Assembly: GCF_011193355.1 (NCBI RefSeq)
Contig: NZ_CP049780.1
Location: forward strand, 1,533,582 to 1,597,581
DNA from: Streptomyces sp. JB150
GTDB taxonomy: Bacteria; Actinomycetota; Actinomycetes; Streptomycetales; Streptomycetaceae
DNA length: 64,000 nucleotides
Direction of reading: 5' to 3'
This document shows positions 37,133 to 45,271 of this stretch, piece by piece (the stretch's first letter is position 1; each line of letters opens with the position of its first letter). The position numbers and the translations under genes are program-made. The notes beneath the pieces are model-generated. The model worked only from the letters and a program-made list of their open reading frames with translations, had not been told where the DNA came from and did not search any database.

Positions 37133-37232
37133 CCTAATGGTTTCGAGCGAACAAGCACACTTTTCTGTTATGCGTTCTGCTCAAAGCCGGCAACGGTCGT
37201 TGCCTCAGAACTAACACAGTGGACGCGAGCAA

Positions 37233-37290
37233 CTGAGGACAAGCCCTCGGCCTATTAGTACCGGTCAACTCCACACGTTACCGTGCTTCG
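37233..37290 (-). pseudogene. 23S rRNA 3'-terminal remnant (about 58 nt)
   Basis: On the minus strand this reads from AAGCACGGTAACGTGTGG through GACCGGTACTAATAGGCCG to CTTGTCCTCA, the last few dozen bases of a Streptomyces 23S rRNA. The rest of the 23S gene is absent. The base before it belongs to the 16S leader. The truncation point is about 37290. Confidence 0.85.
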
Positions 37291-37620
37291 GAACAGTCAG
37301 GCGGAATAGGCCCGACCGTTCACAGCGTCCTCGCTGTGTTTTTTCAAAGGAACCTCGTCCCAGCTGGCGCTGGAGACGGGGTATCAACATATCTGGCGTT
37401 GACTTTTGGCACGCTGTTGAGTTCTCAAGGAACGGACGCTTTCTTTGTACTCACCCTCTCGGGCTTTCCTCCGGGCGCTTCCCTTCGGTCTTGCGTTTCC
37501 GACTCTATCAGATCCTTTTCTCGATCCGATTCCCGGCCGGCGGGATCGTCTTGGGCGTCCGGGCTTTGCCCGGCGGCCTTTCGACATTCACTACGTTAGC
37601 CGATTCCCTCGCCGACTCAT
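37291..37620 (-). promoter_or_regulatory. rRNA operon promoter region and 16S leader
   Basis: Minus-strand sequence typical of Streptomyces rRNA promoters and leader. There is a -10-like TAACGTAG (37591-37598) and another in TGATAGAGT (37502-37510). The leader element TTGAGAACTCAACAGCGTG is at 37410-37428, the hairpin CACAGCG-AGGA-CGCTGTG at 37321-37338, and a processing-type stem at 37292-37320. In intact operons this leads into the 16S gene; here it runs straight into the 23S stub. Confidence 0.85.
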
Positions 37621-37778
37621 AATCGAGTCCGCGGTTCTGAATTCGGACATGCGGACACGTCGAATCCGTCCCCGCTGAGGGGATCTTCTGAGGTAGTGGG
37701 TTGGCCGCTTCCGGCTGCTGTCGATGGCAGTACCCGTTCCAGCGGCTCGGGCCACATTACGTACCTCCGCGAGGAGAG

Positions 37779-38420
37779 TCAAGTGCGGCGGCGGCGTGGG
37801 ACATGGGCCCGGTAGGGGCTCACCGTCGGGTCGTCGGCGACCCAGTAGCGCCAGGGGTGGACCGCGCCCTCTCCGGAGACTCCGGTGCGCGGGCCGTTGC
37901 GCACCTGGTCGGAGGGGACGGGGGTGCCGGCCAGGATGCGGAGCGGGGTCTCGCCGGAGGCGCAGGCGTCCACGCCGTCCTGGGCGCGGTCCACGTCGAG
38001 GGCGGTGGCCAGGCGGGCCGGGCCTTTGGCCAGTTCCTTGTCGTTGCGGGCCGAGAGGCGGCGGGTGCGGGCCAGCTCGGCGCCCTCGATGATCTCGCCC
38101 GCGCGGAGCAGGACGGCACTGGCCCGGCCCTCGGGGCCGCACACCAGGTTCATGCAGTGCCACATGCCGTAGGTGAAGTAGACGTACACATGGCCGGGCG
38201 GGCCGAACATCACGGCGTTGCGGGGGGTGCGGCCGCGGTAGGCGTGGGAACCCGGGTCGTTCTGGCCGTCGTAGGCCTCGACCTCGGTCAGGCGGAGGGC
38301 GATCGGACCGTCCGGGGTGGTGCGTACGAGGATGCGGCCGAGGAGATCGGGGGCCACGTCGAGGACGGGCCGGTCGAAGAAGTCCCGGGGCAGGGGCGTA
38401 CGGTCGGGGGTCGCGATCAT
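37779..38420 (-). CDS. 3-methyladenine DNA glycosylase (AAG/MPG family)
   Basis: Removes alkylated purines from DNA to start base excision repair. The protein is 213 residues. Conserved family segments are [39 protein letters not shown] (with the catalytic Glu) and [16 protein letters not shown]. The start is the ATG at 38420; a longer frame upstream overlaps the divergent promoter. It lies upstream of the rRNA promoter region on the same strand. Confidence 0.93.
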   Translation of the reverse strand: MIATPDRTPLPRDFFDRPVLDVAPDLLGRILVRTTPDGPIALRLTEVEAYDGQNDPGSHAYRGRTPRNAVMFGPPGHVYVYFTYGMWHCMNLVCGPEGRASAVLLRAGEIIEGAELARTRRLSARNDKELAKGPARLATALDVDRAQDGVDACASGETPLRILAGTPVPSDQVRNGPRTGVSGEGAVHPWRYWVADDPTVSPYRAHVPRRRRT

Positions 38421-38514
38421 GCCGTCCGAGGGTAGTGCAGCGGGAGGGCGCGGAACCGGGCGTCGCCGGATCGCGTTGGTAGGGATCGAGGGTCCAGTCG
38501 CTAGAGGGAGAGTC

Positions 38515-39297
38515 ATGCCGTTCAAGAAGCTGCTCGCGAGCCTGGGTGCCGGTGGGGCGTCCGTGGAGACGGTGCTGACCGAGGTCAACGTGGTGCCGGG
38601 CGGGGTCGTCCAGGGCGAGGTGCGGATTCAGGGCGGGTCCGTGAACCAGCAGATCGAGGCGCTGTCGGTGGGGCTCCAGGCGCGCGTCGAGGTCGAGGGC
38701 CAGGACACCGAGTACAAGCAGGACGTCGAGTTCGCGAAGATGCGGCTCGGCGGTGCCTTCGAGCTGCAGGCGAGCGCGGTGCACGCGGTGCCGTTCACGC
38801 TGGACATCCCGTGGGAGACGCCGATCACGATGATCGACGGCCAGGCGCTGCGCGGCATGGACATCGGGGTGACGACGGAGCTGGAGATCGCGCGTGCGGT
38901 GGACTCCGGTGACCTCGACCCGATCAACGTGCACCCGCTGCCGGCGCAGAAGGCGATCCTGGACGCCTTCATCCAGCTGGGCTTCCGCTTCAAGAACGCG
39001 GACATGGAGCGCGGCCACATCCGGGGCACCCGGCAGAAGCTGCCGTTCTACCAGGAGATCGAGTTCCTGCCGCCGCAGCAGTACCGCGGACTGAACCAGG
39101 TGGAGCTGAGCTTCGTCGCCGACCAGAACGCGATGGACGTCGTGCTGGAGATGGACAAGAAGCCGGGGATGTTCAGCGAGGGCAGCGACACGTTCCGCTC
39201 GTTCCAGGTGGGGCTGAACGACTACCAGACGACCGACTGGGCGGCGTACCTCAACCAGTGGCTGTCCGAGGTCGGGTCCAAGCGGAACTGGTTCTAG
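38515..39297 (+). CDS. Sporulation-control protein Spo0M homologue
   Basis: A 260-residue member of the Spo0M (SpoOM) family, which has an arrestin-like beta-sandwich fold and affects sporulation in Bacillus. Characteristic sequence includes [20 protein letters not shown] near the N-terminus and [13 protein letters not shown] in the middle. The ATG at 38515 follows AGAGGGAG. It is soluble, with no signal peptide. The PEBP gene follows after 39 bases, so the two are probably co-transcribed. Role in Streptomyces development is likely but unproven. Confidence 0.92.
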   Translation: MPFKKLLASLGAGGASVETVLTEVNVVPGGVVQGEVRIQGGSVNQQIEALSVGLQARVEVEGQDTEYKQDVEFAKMRLGGAFELQASAVHAVPFTLDIPWETPITMIDGQALRGMDIGVTTELEIARAVDSGDLDPINVHPLPAQKAILDAFIQLGFRFKNADMERGHIRGTRQKLPFYQEIEFLPPQQYRGLNQVELSFVADQNAMDVVLEMDKKPGMFSEGSDTFRSFQVGLNDYQTTDWAAYLNQWLSEVGSKRNWF

Positions 39298-39336
39298 GCT
39301 CGGTACCACGGAACGCAACGATCAGGAGGTACCGAG

Positions 39337-39876
39337 GTGACCGAGCTGAAGCGGCGGCCTCTCCCCCACGACTTCCATCCGCCCGTGCCGTCCTTCACGG
39401 TGACGAGCGAGGACGTCCAGGAGGGCGCCACGCTGAAGGACGCCCAGGTCTACGCGGCCGGCAACACCTCGCCGCAGCTGCGGTGGGAGGGCTTCCCCGC
39501 CGAGACCAAGAGCTTCGCCGTGACCTGCTACGACCCGGACGCGCCGACGGGCAGTGGGTTCTGGCACTGGGTCGTGTTCGACATCCCGGCCTCCGTCACC
39601 GAGTTGCCGGCGGGTGCGGGCAGCGGCTCGTTCGAGGGGCTGCCGCAGGGCGCGGTCCAGGTGCGCAACGACTACGGCACCAAGGACTTCGGCGGTGCCG
39701 CGCCGCCGCCCGGGGACGGGCCGCACCGGTACGTGTTCACGGTGTACGCGGTGGACCAGGAGAAGCTCGGTCCCGACGCGGACGCGACGCCCGCGGTCGT
39801 GGGCTTCAACCTGCGGTTCCACACGATCGCGCGGGCCCAGCTGATCGGTGAGTACGAGGTGCCCGCCGAATCCTGA
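39337..39876 (+). CDS. YbhB/YbcL-type Raf kinase inhibitor-like (PEBP) protein
   Basis: A 179-residue phosphatidylethanolamine-binding-like protein. Ligand-site motifs are [17 protein letters not shown] (about 67-83) and [13 protein letters not shown] (about 128-140). The GTG at 39337 is preceded by AGGAGGT. It has no signal peptide, so it should be cytoplasmic. Bacterial members have no settled function. It is second after the Spo0M gene and is followed by a classic terminator. Confidence 0.92.
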   Translation: MTELKRRPLPHDFHPPVPSFTVTSEDVQEGATLKDAQVYAAGNTSPQLRWEGFPAETKSFAVTCYDPDAPTGSGFWHWVVFDIPASVTELPAGAGSGSFEGLPQGAVQVRNDYGTKDFGGAAPPPGDGPHRYVFTVYAVDQEKLGPDADATPAVVGFNLRFHTIARAQLIGEYEVPAES

Positions 39877-39891
39877 GATTCACCTCGCGTT

Positions 39892-39936
39892 TGCCCGCCC
39901 CTTGTCATGGAAGTGATCGGGGGCGGGCATTTTTAT
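39892..39936 (+). terminator. Intrinsic terminator after the PEBP gene
   Basis: Stem TGCCCGCCCC (39892-39901) with GGGGCGGGCA (39920-39929), followed by TTTTTATT. It is the clearest terminator in the window. Confidence 0.92.
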
Positions 39937-40020
39937 TGCGTTGTCCATCTCGGCGGGCCCGGCCAGAGTTGATCCAGCCCGCCGAGGGGGTGGGCCGGTG
40001 CACACGGGAGGTGGGCTGGT

Positions 40021-40527
40021 ATGCGGGACACGCTGGTGCTGAACGCGAGCTTCGAGCCGTTGTCTACGGTGACGCTGAACCGAGCCGTCGTTCTGGTGCT
40101 GCAGGACAAGGCCGTCGTCGAGCAGGCCCACCCCGAACTGCGGATGCGGGGAGCCGCGGTGGACATACCGGCGCCTCGGGTGATCAGGCTGTGCAGGTAC
40201 GTACGGGTGCCGTTCCGAAGACAAGCGCCGTGGTCGCGGCGGGGGGTGCTGGTGCGGGACCGGCACCGGTGCGCGTACTGCGGCCGGCGGGCGACGACCG
40301 TGGACCACGTGGTGCCGCGGTCGCAGGGGGGCGGGGACACGTGGCTGAACACGGTGGCCTCGTGCGCGGAGGACAACCACCGCAAGGCGAACCGGACTCC
40401 GCAGGAGGCGGGGATGCCGTTGCTCTTCGAGCCGTTCGAGCCGACTCCCGCGGACGCGATGCTGCTGGCGCTGGCGCGGGAGGAGTTCGAGGCGCTGCCG
40501 GAGTGGCTCTCCGTGGATGCCGCGTAG
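40021..40527 (+). CDS. HNH endonuclease
   Basis: A 168-residue HNH nuclease of the widespread actinobacterial type. A zinc-binding CAYCGRRATTVDHVVPRS (about 84-101) starts the HNH domain, and ASCAEDNHRKANRTP supplies the second Cys and the N and H residues. The N-terminal 60 residues (LVLNASFEPLSTVTLNRAV) are conserved in this subfamily. GGGAGGTGG precedes the ATG. There is no adjacent methylase, toxin or intron, so it is not obviously part of a defence system. Natural function unknown. Confidence 0.92.
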   Translation: MRDTLVLNASFEPLSTVTLNRAVVLVLQDKAVVEQAHPELRMRGAAVDIPAPRVIRLCRYVRVPFRRQAPWSRRGVLVRDRHRCAYCGRRATTVDHVVPRSQGGGDTWLNTVASCAEDNHRKANRTPQEAGMPLLFEPFEPTPADAMLLALAREEFEALPEWLSVDAA

Positions 40528-40565
40528 ACCGTAGGGGTACAGGTCGTCTGCGGTCTGCGGGTAGG

Positions 40566-40596
40566 TCGTGGCTGGTCGCGCAGTTCCCCGCGCCCC
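40566..40596 (+). repeat. Dispersed Streptomyces intergenic repeat, copy 2
   Basis: Inverted copy of the 31-base unit found at 27021-27051. Its right part forms the left arm of the neighbouring terminator hairpin. Confidence 0.7.
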
Positions 40597-40617
40597 TTGG
40601 GTGGGTGCGGGGAACTG
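40581..40617. terminator. Terminator between HNH and SPFH genes
   Basis: Perfect 11-bp stem (40581-40591 with 40607-40617) between the convergent genes. The dispersed repeat supplies one arm. Confidence 0.75.
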
Positions 40618-40634
40618 GTGGTTCTGAGTGGCTG

Positions 40635-41594
40635 TCAGTCGAGGGTCGGCTTCTCGCGGCGTTCCGCCGGCGGGTTGCCGGGGGTGCCGTTGGCTCCGCC
40701 GTTGCCTGAGCCGCCGCCCATGCCGCCGAAGTTGCCCATGGCGCCGGAGAGGCCCTTGAGGGCGTCGCCGATCTCGCTGGGGACGATCCAGAGCTTGTTG
40801 GCGTCGCCCTCGGCGATCTTCGGGAGCATCTGGAGGTACTGGTAGGAGAGCAGCTTCTGGTCCGGGTCGCCGGCGTGGATGGCCTCGAAGACCGTACGCA
40901 CGGCCTGGGCCTCGCCCTCGGCGCGCAGGGCGGCGGCCTTGGCCTCACCCTCGGCGCGCAGGATCTGGGACTGCTTCTCGCCCTCGGCGCGCAGGATCTC
41001 GGACTGACGGACACCCTCGGCCTGGAGGATCGCGGCGCGCTTGTCGCGGTCGGCGCGCATCTGCTTCTCCATCGAGTCCTGGATGGAGGTGGGCGGCTCG
41101 ATGGCCTTCAGTTCCACGCGGTTGACGCGGATGCCCCACTTGCCGGTGGCCTCGTCGAGGACGCCGCGCAGTGCGGCGTTGATCTCCTCGCGAGAGGTGA
41201 GGGTCCGCTCCAGGTCCATGCCGCCGATGATGTTGCGCAGCGTGGTGACCGTCAGCTGCTCGATCGCCTGGATGTAGCTGGCGACCTCGTAGGTCGCGGC
41301 GCGGGCGTCGGTGACCTGGTAGTAGATGACGGTGTCGATGTTGACGACCAGGTTGTCCTGGGTGATCACCGGCTGCGGCGGGAACGGCACGACCTGTTCG
41401 CGCAGGTCGATGCGGTTGCGGATGGTGTCGATGAACGGCACGACGATGTTCAGGCCCGCGTTGAGGGTCCGTGTGTAGCGGCCGAAGCGCTCGACGATGG
41501 CGGCGCTGGCCTGTGGGATGACTTGGATCGTCTTGATCAGGGCGATGAAGACCAGCACCACCAGAATGATCAAGACGATGATGATCGGTTCCAT
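40635..41594 (-). CDS. SPFH/band 7 (stomatin-like) membrane protein
   Basis: A 319-residue protein with one N-terminal membrane anchor (IIIVLIILVVLVFIALI), then a band 7 domain (IPQASAAIVERFGRYTRTL). A long coiled coil with near-repeats (RQSEILRAEGEKQSQILRAEG) is at about 185-235, and the tail is glycine-rich. Such proteins form oligomeric rings in membrane microdomains and act with NfeD-like partners. The NfeD gene lies 131 bases upstream on the same strand. Confidence 0.94.
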   Translation of the reverse strand: MEPIIIVLIILVVLVFIALIKTIQVIPQASAAIVERFGRYTRTLNAGLNIVVPFIDTIRNRIDLREQVVPFPPQPVITQDNLVVNIDTVIYYQVTDARAATYEVASYIQAIEQLTVTTLRNIIGGMDLERTLTSREEINAALRGVLDEATGKWGIRVNRVELKAIEPPTSIQDSMEKQMRADRDKRAAILQAEGVRQSEILRAEGEKQSQILRAEGEAKAAALRAEGEAQAVRTVFEAIHAGDPDQKLLSYQYLQMLPKIAEGDANKLWIVPSEIGDALKGLSGAMGNFGGMGGGSGNGGANGTPGNPPAERREKPTLD

Positions 41595-41725
41595 CGTCGC
41601 TTCCCCGTACCCTTCTCGGCCTCGGCGCTTTTGGAAGATCTTATGGTTGAGAAGATCTTGCTGGTCGAGTCTCGCAGACCGTCACCCAACTCGGGGAGTG
41701 TTCGGCCGACTTGCGTCAGGTGAGG

Positions 41726-42157
41726 TCAGATGACGATCGCCGTGGCGCCCTCGATGTCCACCACGTCGACCTGCTGGCCGACCTCGTAGCTGCGGTCGGT
41801 GTCGAGGGCCCGGGCCGACCAGATCTCACCGGCGAGCTTGACGCGTCCGCCGGAGCCGTCGACGCGTTCCAGGACGAGGGCCTGTCTGCCCTTCAAGGCC
41901 TCGACGCCGGTGACGAGTTGGGGCCGCTGGGAGCGGTGCCGGGTCGCGATGGGCCGTACGACGGCCAGGAGGGCGACGGAGACCGCGACGAAGACGAGGA
42001 CCTGCACCACGACGTCGCCGCCGAGGGCGGCGGCGATCGCGCCGGCGACGGCGCCCACCGCGAGCATCCCGAGTTCCGGCATGGCGGTGACCACGAGCGG
42101 GATTCCGAGCGCGGCCGCGCCGACGAGCCACCACACCCAGGCGTCGATGTCGTTCAC
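41726..42157 (-). CDS. NfeD-like membrane protein
   Basis: A 143-residue short NfeD. Two or three membrane helices lie in the first 75 residues, followed by a C-terminal OB-fold domain (LERVDGSGGRVKLAGEIWSA, VVDIEGATAIVI). It pairs with the downstream SPFH protein, a conserved association thought to control membrane protein quality or fluidity. The GTG start at 42157 has no visible ribosome binding site, so it may be leaderless. Confidence 0.9.
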   Translation of the reverse strand: MNDIDAWVWWLVGAAALGIPLVVTAMPELGMLAVGAVAGAIAAALGGDVVVQVLVFVAVSVALLAVVRPIATRHRSQRPQLVTGVEALKGRQALVLERVDGSGGRVKLAGEIWSARALDTDRSYEVGQQVDVVDIEGATAIVI

Positions 42158-42249
42158 ACGGCCATGGTAGGCCGGGGGTGCCGCCGCGGACAGGGCGCGA
42201 TCGGCGGGAACGCGCCCCGTCCGAGGAGGTGTTGGGCGGCTGTGGGGGC

Positions 42250-43047
42250 TCAGCCGAGCGGCAGGCCCTGGGCGGTCCAGCGGTCGCCGACCTGCTCGAC
42301 GACGAGCGGGAGGCCGAAGCAGAGGGAGAGGTTGCGGGAGGTGAGTTCCAGCTCGAGCGGGCCCGCGGCGAGGACCTTGCCCTGGCGGATCATGAGGACG
42401 TGGGTGAAGCCCGGGGGGATCTCCTCGACGTGGTGGGTGACCATGAGCATCGACGGGGCGATCGGGTCGCGGGCGAGGCGGCCGAGGCGGCGGACGAGGT
42501 CCTCACGGCCGCCGAGGTCCAGGCCGGCGGCGGGCTCGTCGAGCAGGAGCAGTTCGGGGTCGGTCATCAGGGCGCGGGCGATGAGGGTGCGCTTGCGCTC
42601 GCCCTCGGAGAGGGTGCCGAACCTGCGGTCCAGGTAGTCGCTCATGCCGAGGCGGTCGAGGAAGGCGCGGGCGCGCTGCTCGTCGATCTCCTCATAGTCC
42701 TCGTGCCAGGTGGCGGTCATGCCGTAGGCGGCGGTGAGGACCGTCTGCAGGACCGTCTGGCGCTTGGGGAGCTTCTCGGTCATGGCGATGCCGGCCATGC
42801 CGATGCGCGGGCGCAGTTCGAAGACGTCGGTGCCGGGGCGGCCGAGGGTCTCGCCGAGGATGGTGGTGGTGCCCGAGCTGGGGTAGAGGTAGGTGGAAGC
42901 GAGGTTGAGGAGGGTGGTCTTGCCGGCGCCGTTCGGGCCCAGGATGACCCAGCGCTCGCCCTCCTTGACCGACCAGGAGACCTGGTCCACCAGAGCCCGG
43001 CCCTCGCGGACCACGGATACGTCCTGAAGCTCCAGAACATCGCTCAT
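42250..43047 (-). CDS. ABC transporter ATP-binding protein without partner permease
   Basis: A 265-residue ATPase. Walker A GPNGAGKTT, signature LSEGERKRTLIARAL and Walker B LLLLDEPAAGLDL are intact. The sequence resembles the ModF/YlmA group of stand-alone ATPases. No permease gene is adjacent, so the transport partner or other role is unknown. The ATG at 43047 is clear. Confidence 0.9.
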   Translation of the reverse strand: MSDVLELQDVSVVREGRALVDQVSWSVKEGERWVILGPNGAGKTTLLNLASTYLYPSSGTTTILGETLGRPGTDVFELRPRIGMAGIAMTEKLPKRQTVLQTVLTAAYGMTATWHEDYEEIDEQRARAFLDRLGMSDYLDRRFGTLSEGERKRTLIARALMTDPELLLLDEPAAGLDLGGREDLVRRLGRLARDPIAPSMLMVTHHVEEIPPGFTHVLMIRQGKVLAAGPLELELTSRNLSLCFGLPLVVEQVGDRWTAQGLPLG

Positions 43048-43198
43048 GAGCGCGTTGTCTCCCCTTGCAGTGTGGCCGGTCTCGGCAGTCGCGTACGCCT
43101 GTGGCTCGGTCGGTCGCGCCGGTGGGCGCAGCCCTCCATGAAATCTACGCCACCGGTCGGGCCGGACATTCCATCGGTCCGGTCCTTAGGGTGGGGGG

Positions 43199-43987
43199 AT
43201 GCTCACGGAACCGCGCTCTGGACGCCTTGCCGCTTGGGGAAATGCCCTTCTCGCCGGACTTGTCTCGCCGGATGAGGCCGTGCTCGCGATCGTCGGCGAG
43301 GACGCCGTGCACCGGGTGGCAGGGCTGCCGGGTGAGTCGGCGCCGGTGGGGCTGACGCTCGCGCTGGGGCGGCTGCGGGCACTGGGCGCGACCGGGCTGC
43401 GGGTCGCGCTGCCCGCGCCGGGGCATCCGCTGGGGCTGAGCGGGCCGCCGGAGTTCAACGCGCGGGCGCTGGAGGCCGAGGAGGCGGTGATCTGTCACGG
43501 CGCCGCGCTGGGGCTGGTGCCGGAGGTGACGGAGGCGGGGCCCGCGGGTGATGTGCACGTGGAGGTCGTCTGGCACTGCCTGGCGGTGCGGGAGGCTCCG
43601 CCGGCCGACGTGCCCTCGCTCGGGGAGGCGGAGCGGGAGCTGGCGGAGGCGCTGCGGGAGGCGACGGAGGTGCTGACGCGGCTGGACGTGGCCGCGTCCG
43701 GGCCGGTCGCGGCGGCGGCGATCGAGGCGTACCGGGCGCGGGCGGAGCGGGGGCGGGAGGTGCTGGCGCCGGGGTATCCGCCGCGGGCGGTGCGGGTGCT
43801 GGAGCTGGCGCAGCGGGTCGGGGCGCTGGTGTCGCTGGCGTACGAGAACGGGCACGGGGGCGCGGTGAGCGCCGCGGAGATGGCGGCGCGGGCGCAGGCG
43901 CTGCTGCCGGTGGAGCGCACGGCGCGGCGGGCGCAGGTCGCGGCGTACAACGCGATCGTGGAGGAGCGGGAGCGCGGGGTGCGGTGA
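43199..43987 (+). CDS. Conserved actinobacterial hypothetical protein
   Basis: A 262-residue soluble protein rich in Ala, Glu, Leu and Arg. An N-terminal segment (RLAAWGNALLAGLVSPDEAV) and a helical C-terminal half (EYRARAERGREVL-like) look conserved. There is no signal peptide, membrane helix or catalytic motif I recognise. It is divergent from the ABC ATPase gene and ends at a strong hairpin. Function unknown. Confidence 0.85.
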   Translation: MLTEPRSGRLAAWGNALLAGLVSPDEAVLAIVGEDAVHRVAGLPGESAPVGLTLALGRLRALGATGLRVALPAPGHPLGLSGPPEFNARALEAEEAVICHGAALGLVPEVTEAGPAGDVHVEVVWHCLAVREAPPADVPSLGEAERELAEALREATEVLTRLDVAASGPVAAAAIEAYRARAERGREVLAPGYPPRAVRVLELAQRVGALVSLAYENGHGGAVSAAEMAARAQALLPVERTARRAQVAAYNAIVEERERGVR

Positions 43988-44016
43988 GTGCGGGCGGGGC
44001 GCGGCGGGACAGGCCG

Positions 44017-44052
44017 AGGGCCCCGCGGGTCGTCGTCGACTCGCGGGGCCCT
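44017..44052 (+). terminator. Terminator after the conserved hypothetical gene
   Basis: An 11-bp GC stem (44017-44027 with 44042-44052), 30 bases past the stop codon. Confidence 0.75.
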
Positions 44053-44203
44053 GTCGCGGCCCGGGTGGGGACGCCGGCCGCTGGTGCCTTACGGCGCGGG
44101 AGGAGGTGGGGTGCTGCCCGTACGGATCACCGGCGGACGAGGTCTCCGCGGGCCGGAGGGCCTGGCGGTTGCCCGGGTCCGGTGAGGCCGGCGGGGGCGG
44201 AAC

Positions 44204-44449
44204 TCAGCGGTTGACGCCCTCGTTGCCGAAGGCCGGGTTCAGCACGCCGATGACGTTCACGCTGTTGCCCACGGCGTTGACCGGGACGTGCACCGGGGCC
44301 TGGACGAGGTTGCCCGAGACGACACCCGGCGAGTGCTGGGCCTCGCCGGTCGCCAGCGAGCCGTCGGTGGCGTTGGCCATGCCCGCACCGGTGGCCACCA
44401 GGCCACCGGCCACCATCGCCACAGCCGCTGCCTTCTTCAGGTTCTTCAC
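44204..44449 (-). CDS. chpE: Chaplin ChpE
   Basis: An 81-residue short chaplin, a secreted amyloid-forming surfactant that coats aerial hyphae. The signal peptide is MKNLKKAAAVAMVAGGLV... with cleavage near GMANA. The single chaplin domain follows (SPGVVSGNLVQAPVHVPVNA, then NVIGVLNPAFGN). It has no cysteines, which is the hallmark of ChpE; the domain's end closely matches ChpE of S. coelicolor as I remember it. The GTG at 44449 has AGAGGG 9 bases upstream; the longer frame is not a signal peptide. Confidence 0.95.
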   Translation of the reverse strand: MKNLKKAAAVAMVAGGLVATGAGMANATDGSLATGEAQHSPGVVSGNLVQAPVHVPVNAVGNSVNVIGVLNPAFGNEGVNR

Positions 44450-44629
44450 TTCTGAGCCCTCTCTAGCGATCACTGCGGCAGGCGCCGCAGCACGCACTGG
44501 AGAACGGCCATGATCCGCGGAGGATGCGCCATGTGGGGGACATTCCCACGACAGTATGAATCTCAGCTCGGAGCGTGACCTTCCGTATTGCCGTACGGAG
44601 AGCTCGCCCGATGCCATGGGCAGAGCGTG

Positions 44630-45271
44630 TCAGCCGGTCACGCCATGGCGGACGGCCCACAGGGCGGCCTGGGTGCGGTCGGCGAGGTCGAGTTTCATCA
44701 GGATGTTCGACACGTGCGTCTTGACGGTCTTCTCGGACAGCACCAGGGCGCGGGCGATCTCCCGGTTGGAGCGGCCGTCGGCTATCAGGCCCAGCACCTC
44801 GCGCTCGCGCTCGGTGAGCGATCCGGCCCGGCCCTGGCCGGAGCCCGCGTCCTCCTGTGACAGCAGGGCCCCCGCCACCTCCGGCTGGAGCAGGATGTGC
44901 CCGGCGTGCACGGAGCGGATGGCGCCGGCCAGGGCGTCGGGGTCGACGTCCTTGTAGACGTATCCGGCGGCTCCGGCGCGCAGGGCCGGGACCACCGTGC
45001 GCTGTTCGGTGAAGCTGGTGACGACCAGCACGCGCGCGGGGTTGTCCAGCTCGCGCAGGCGGCGCAGCGCCTCGACGCCGTCCATGCCGGGCATCTTCAC
45101 GTCCATGAGGACGACGTCGGGTTTCAGTTCCTCGGCGCGCTCGACGCCCTCGGCTCCGTCGGCGGCCTCGCCCACGACCTCTATGTCGTCCTGCACCTCC
45201 AGGAAGGTGCGCAGGCCCCGGCGGACGACCTGGTGGTCGTCGACGAGCAGCACCTTGATTGAGTCAGCCAC
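44630..45271 (-). CDS. NarL/LuxR-type response regulator
   Basis: A 213-residue response regulator. The receiver domain starts IKVLLVDDHQVVRRGL, the phospho-acceptor Asp is in DVVLMDVKMPGMDG (about residue 55) and the conserved Lys is in VYKDVDPD. The C-terminal LuxR helix-turn-helix is LTEREREVLGLIADGRSNRE. The GTG start has GGAGG 6 bases upstream and lies inside the end of the kinase gene (8-base overlap), so the pair is co-translated. Targets unknown. Confidence 0.95.
   Translation of the reverse strand: MADSIKVLLVDDHQVVRRGLRTFLEVQDDIEVVGEAADGAEGVERAEELKPDVVLMDVKMPGMDGVEALRRLRELDNPARVLVVTSFTEQRTVVPALRAGAAGYVYKDVDPDALAGAIRSVHAGHILLQPEVAGALLSQEDAGSGQGRAGSLTEREREVLGLIADGRSNREIARALVLSEKTVKTHVSNILMKLDLADRTQAALWAVRHGVTG

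Noticed and set aside
40021..40527. HNH gene as part of a restriction or toxin defence system
   Set aside because: No methylase, immunity or mobile gene is adjacent, and this HNH type is widespread as a single gene.
43984..44214. Small Arg/Gly-rich open frame after the 43.2 kb gene
   Set aside because: It spans a strong terminator hairpin and shows no recognisable sequence.
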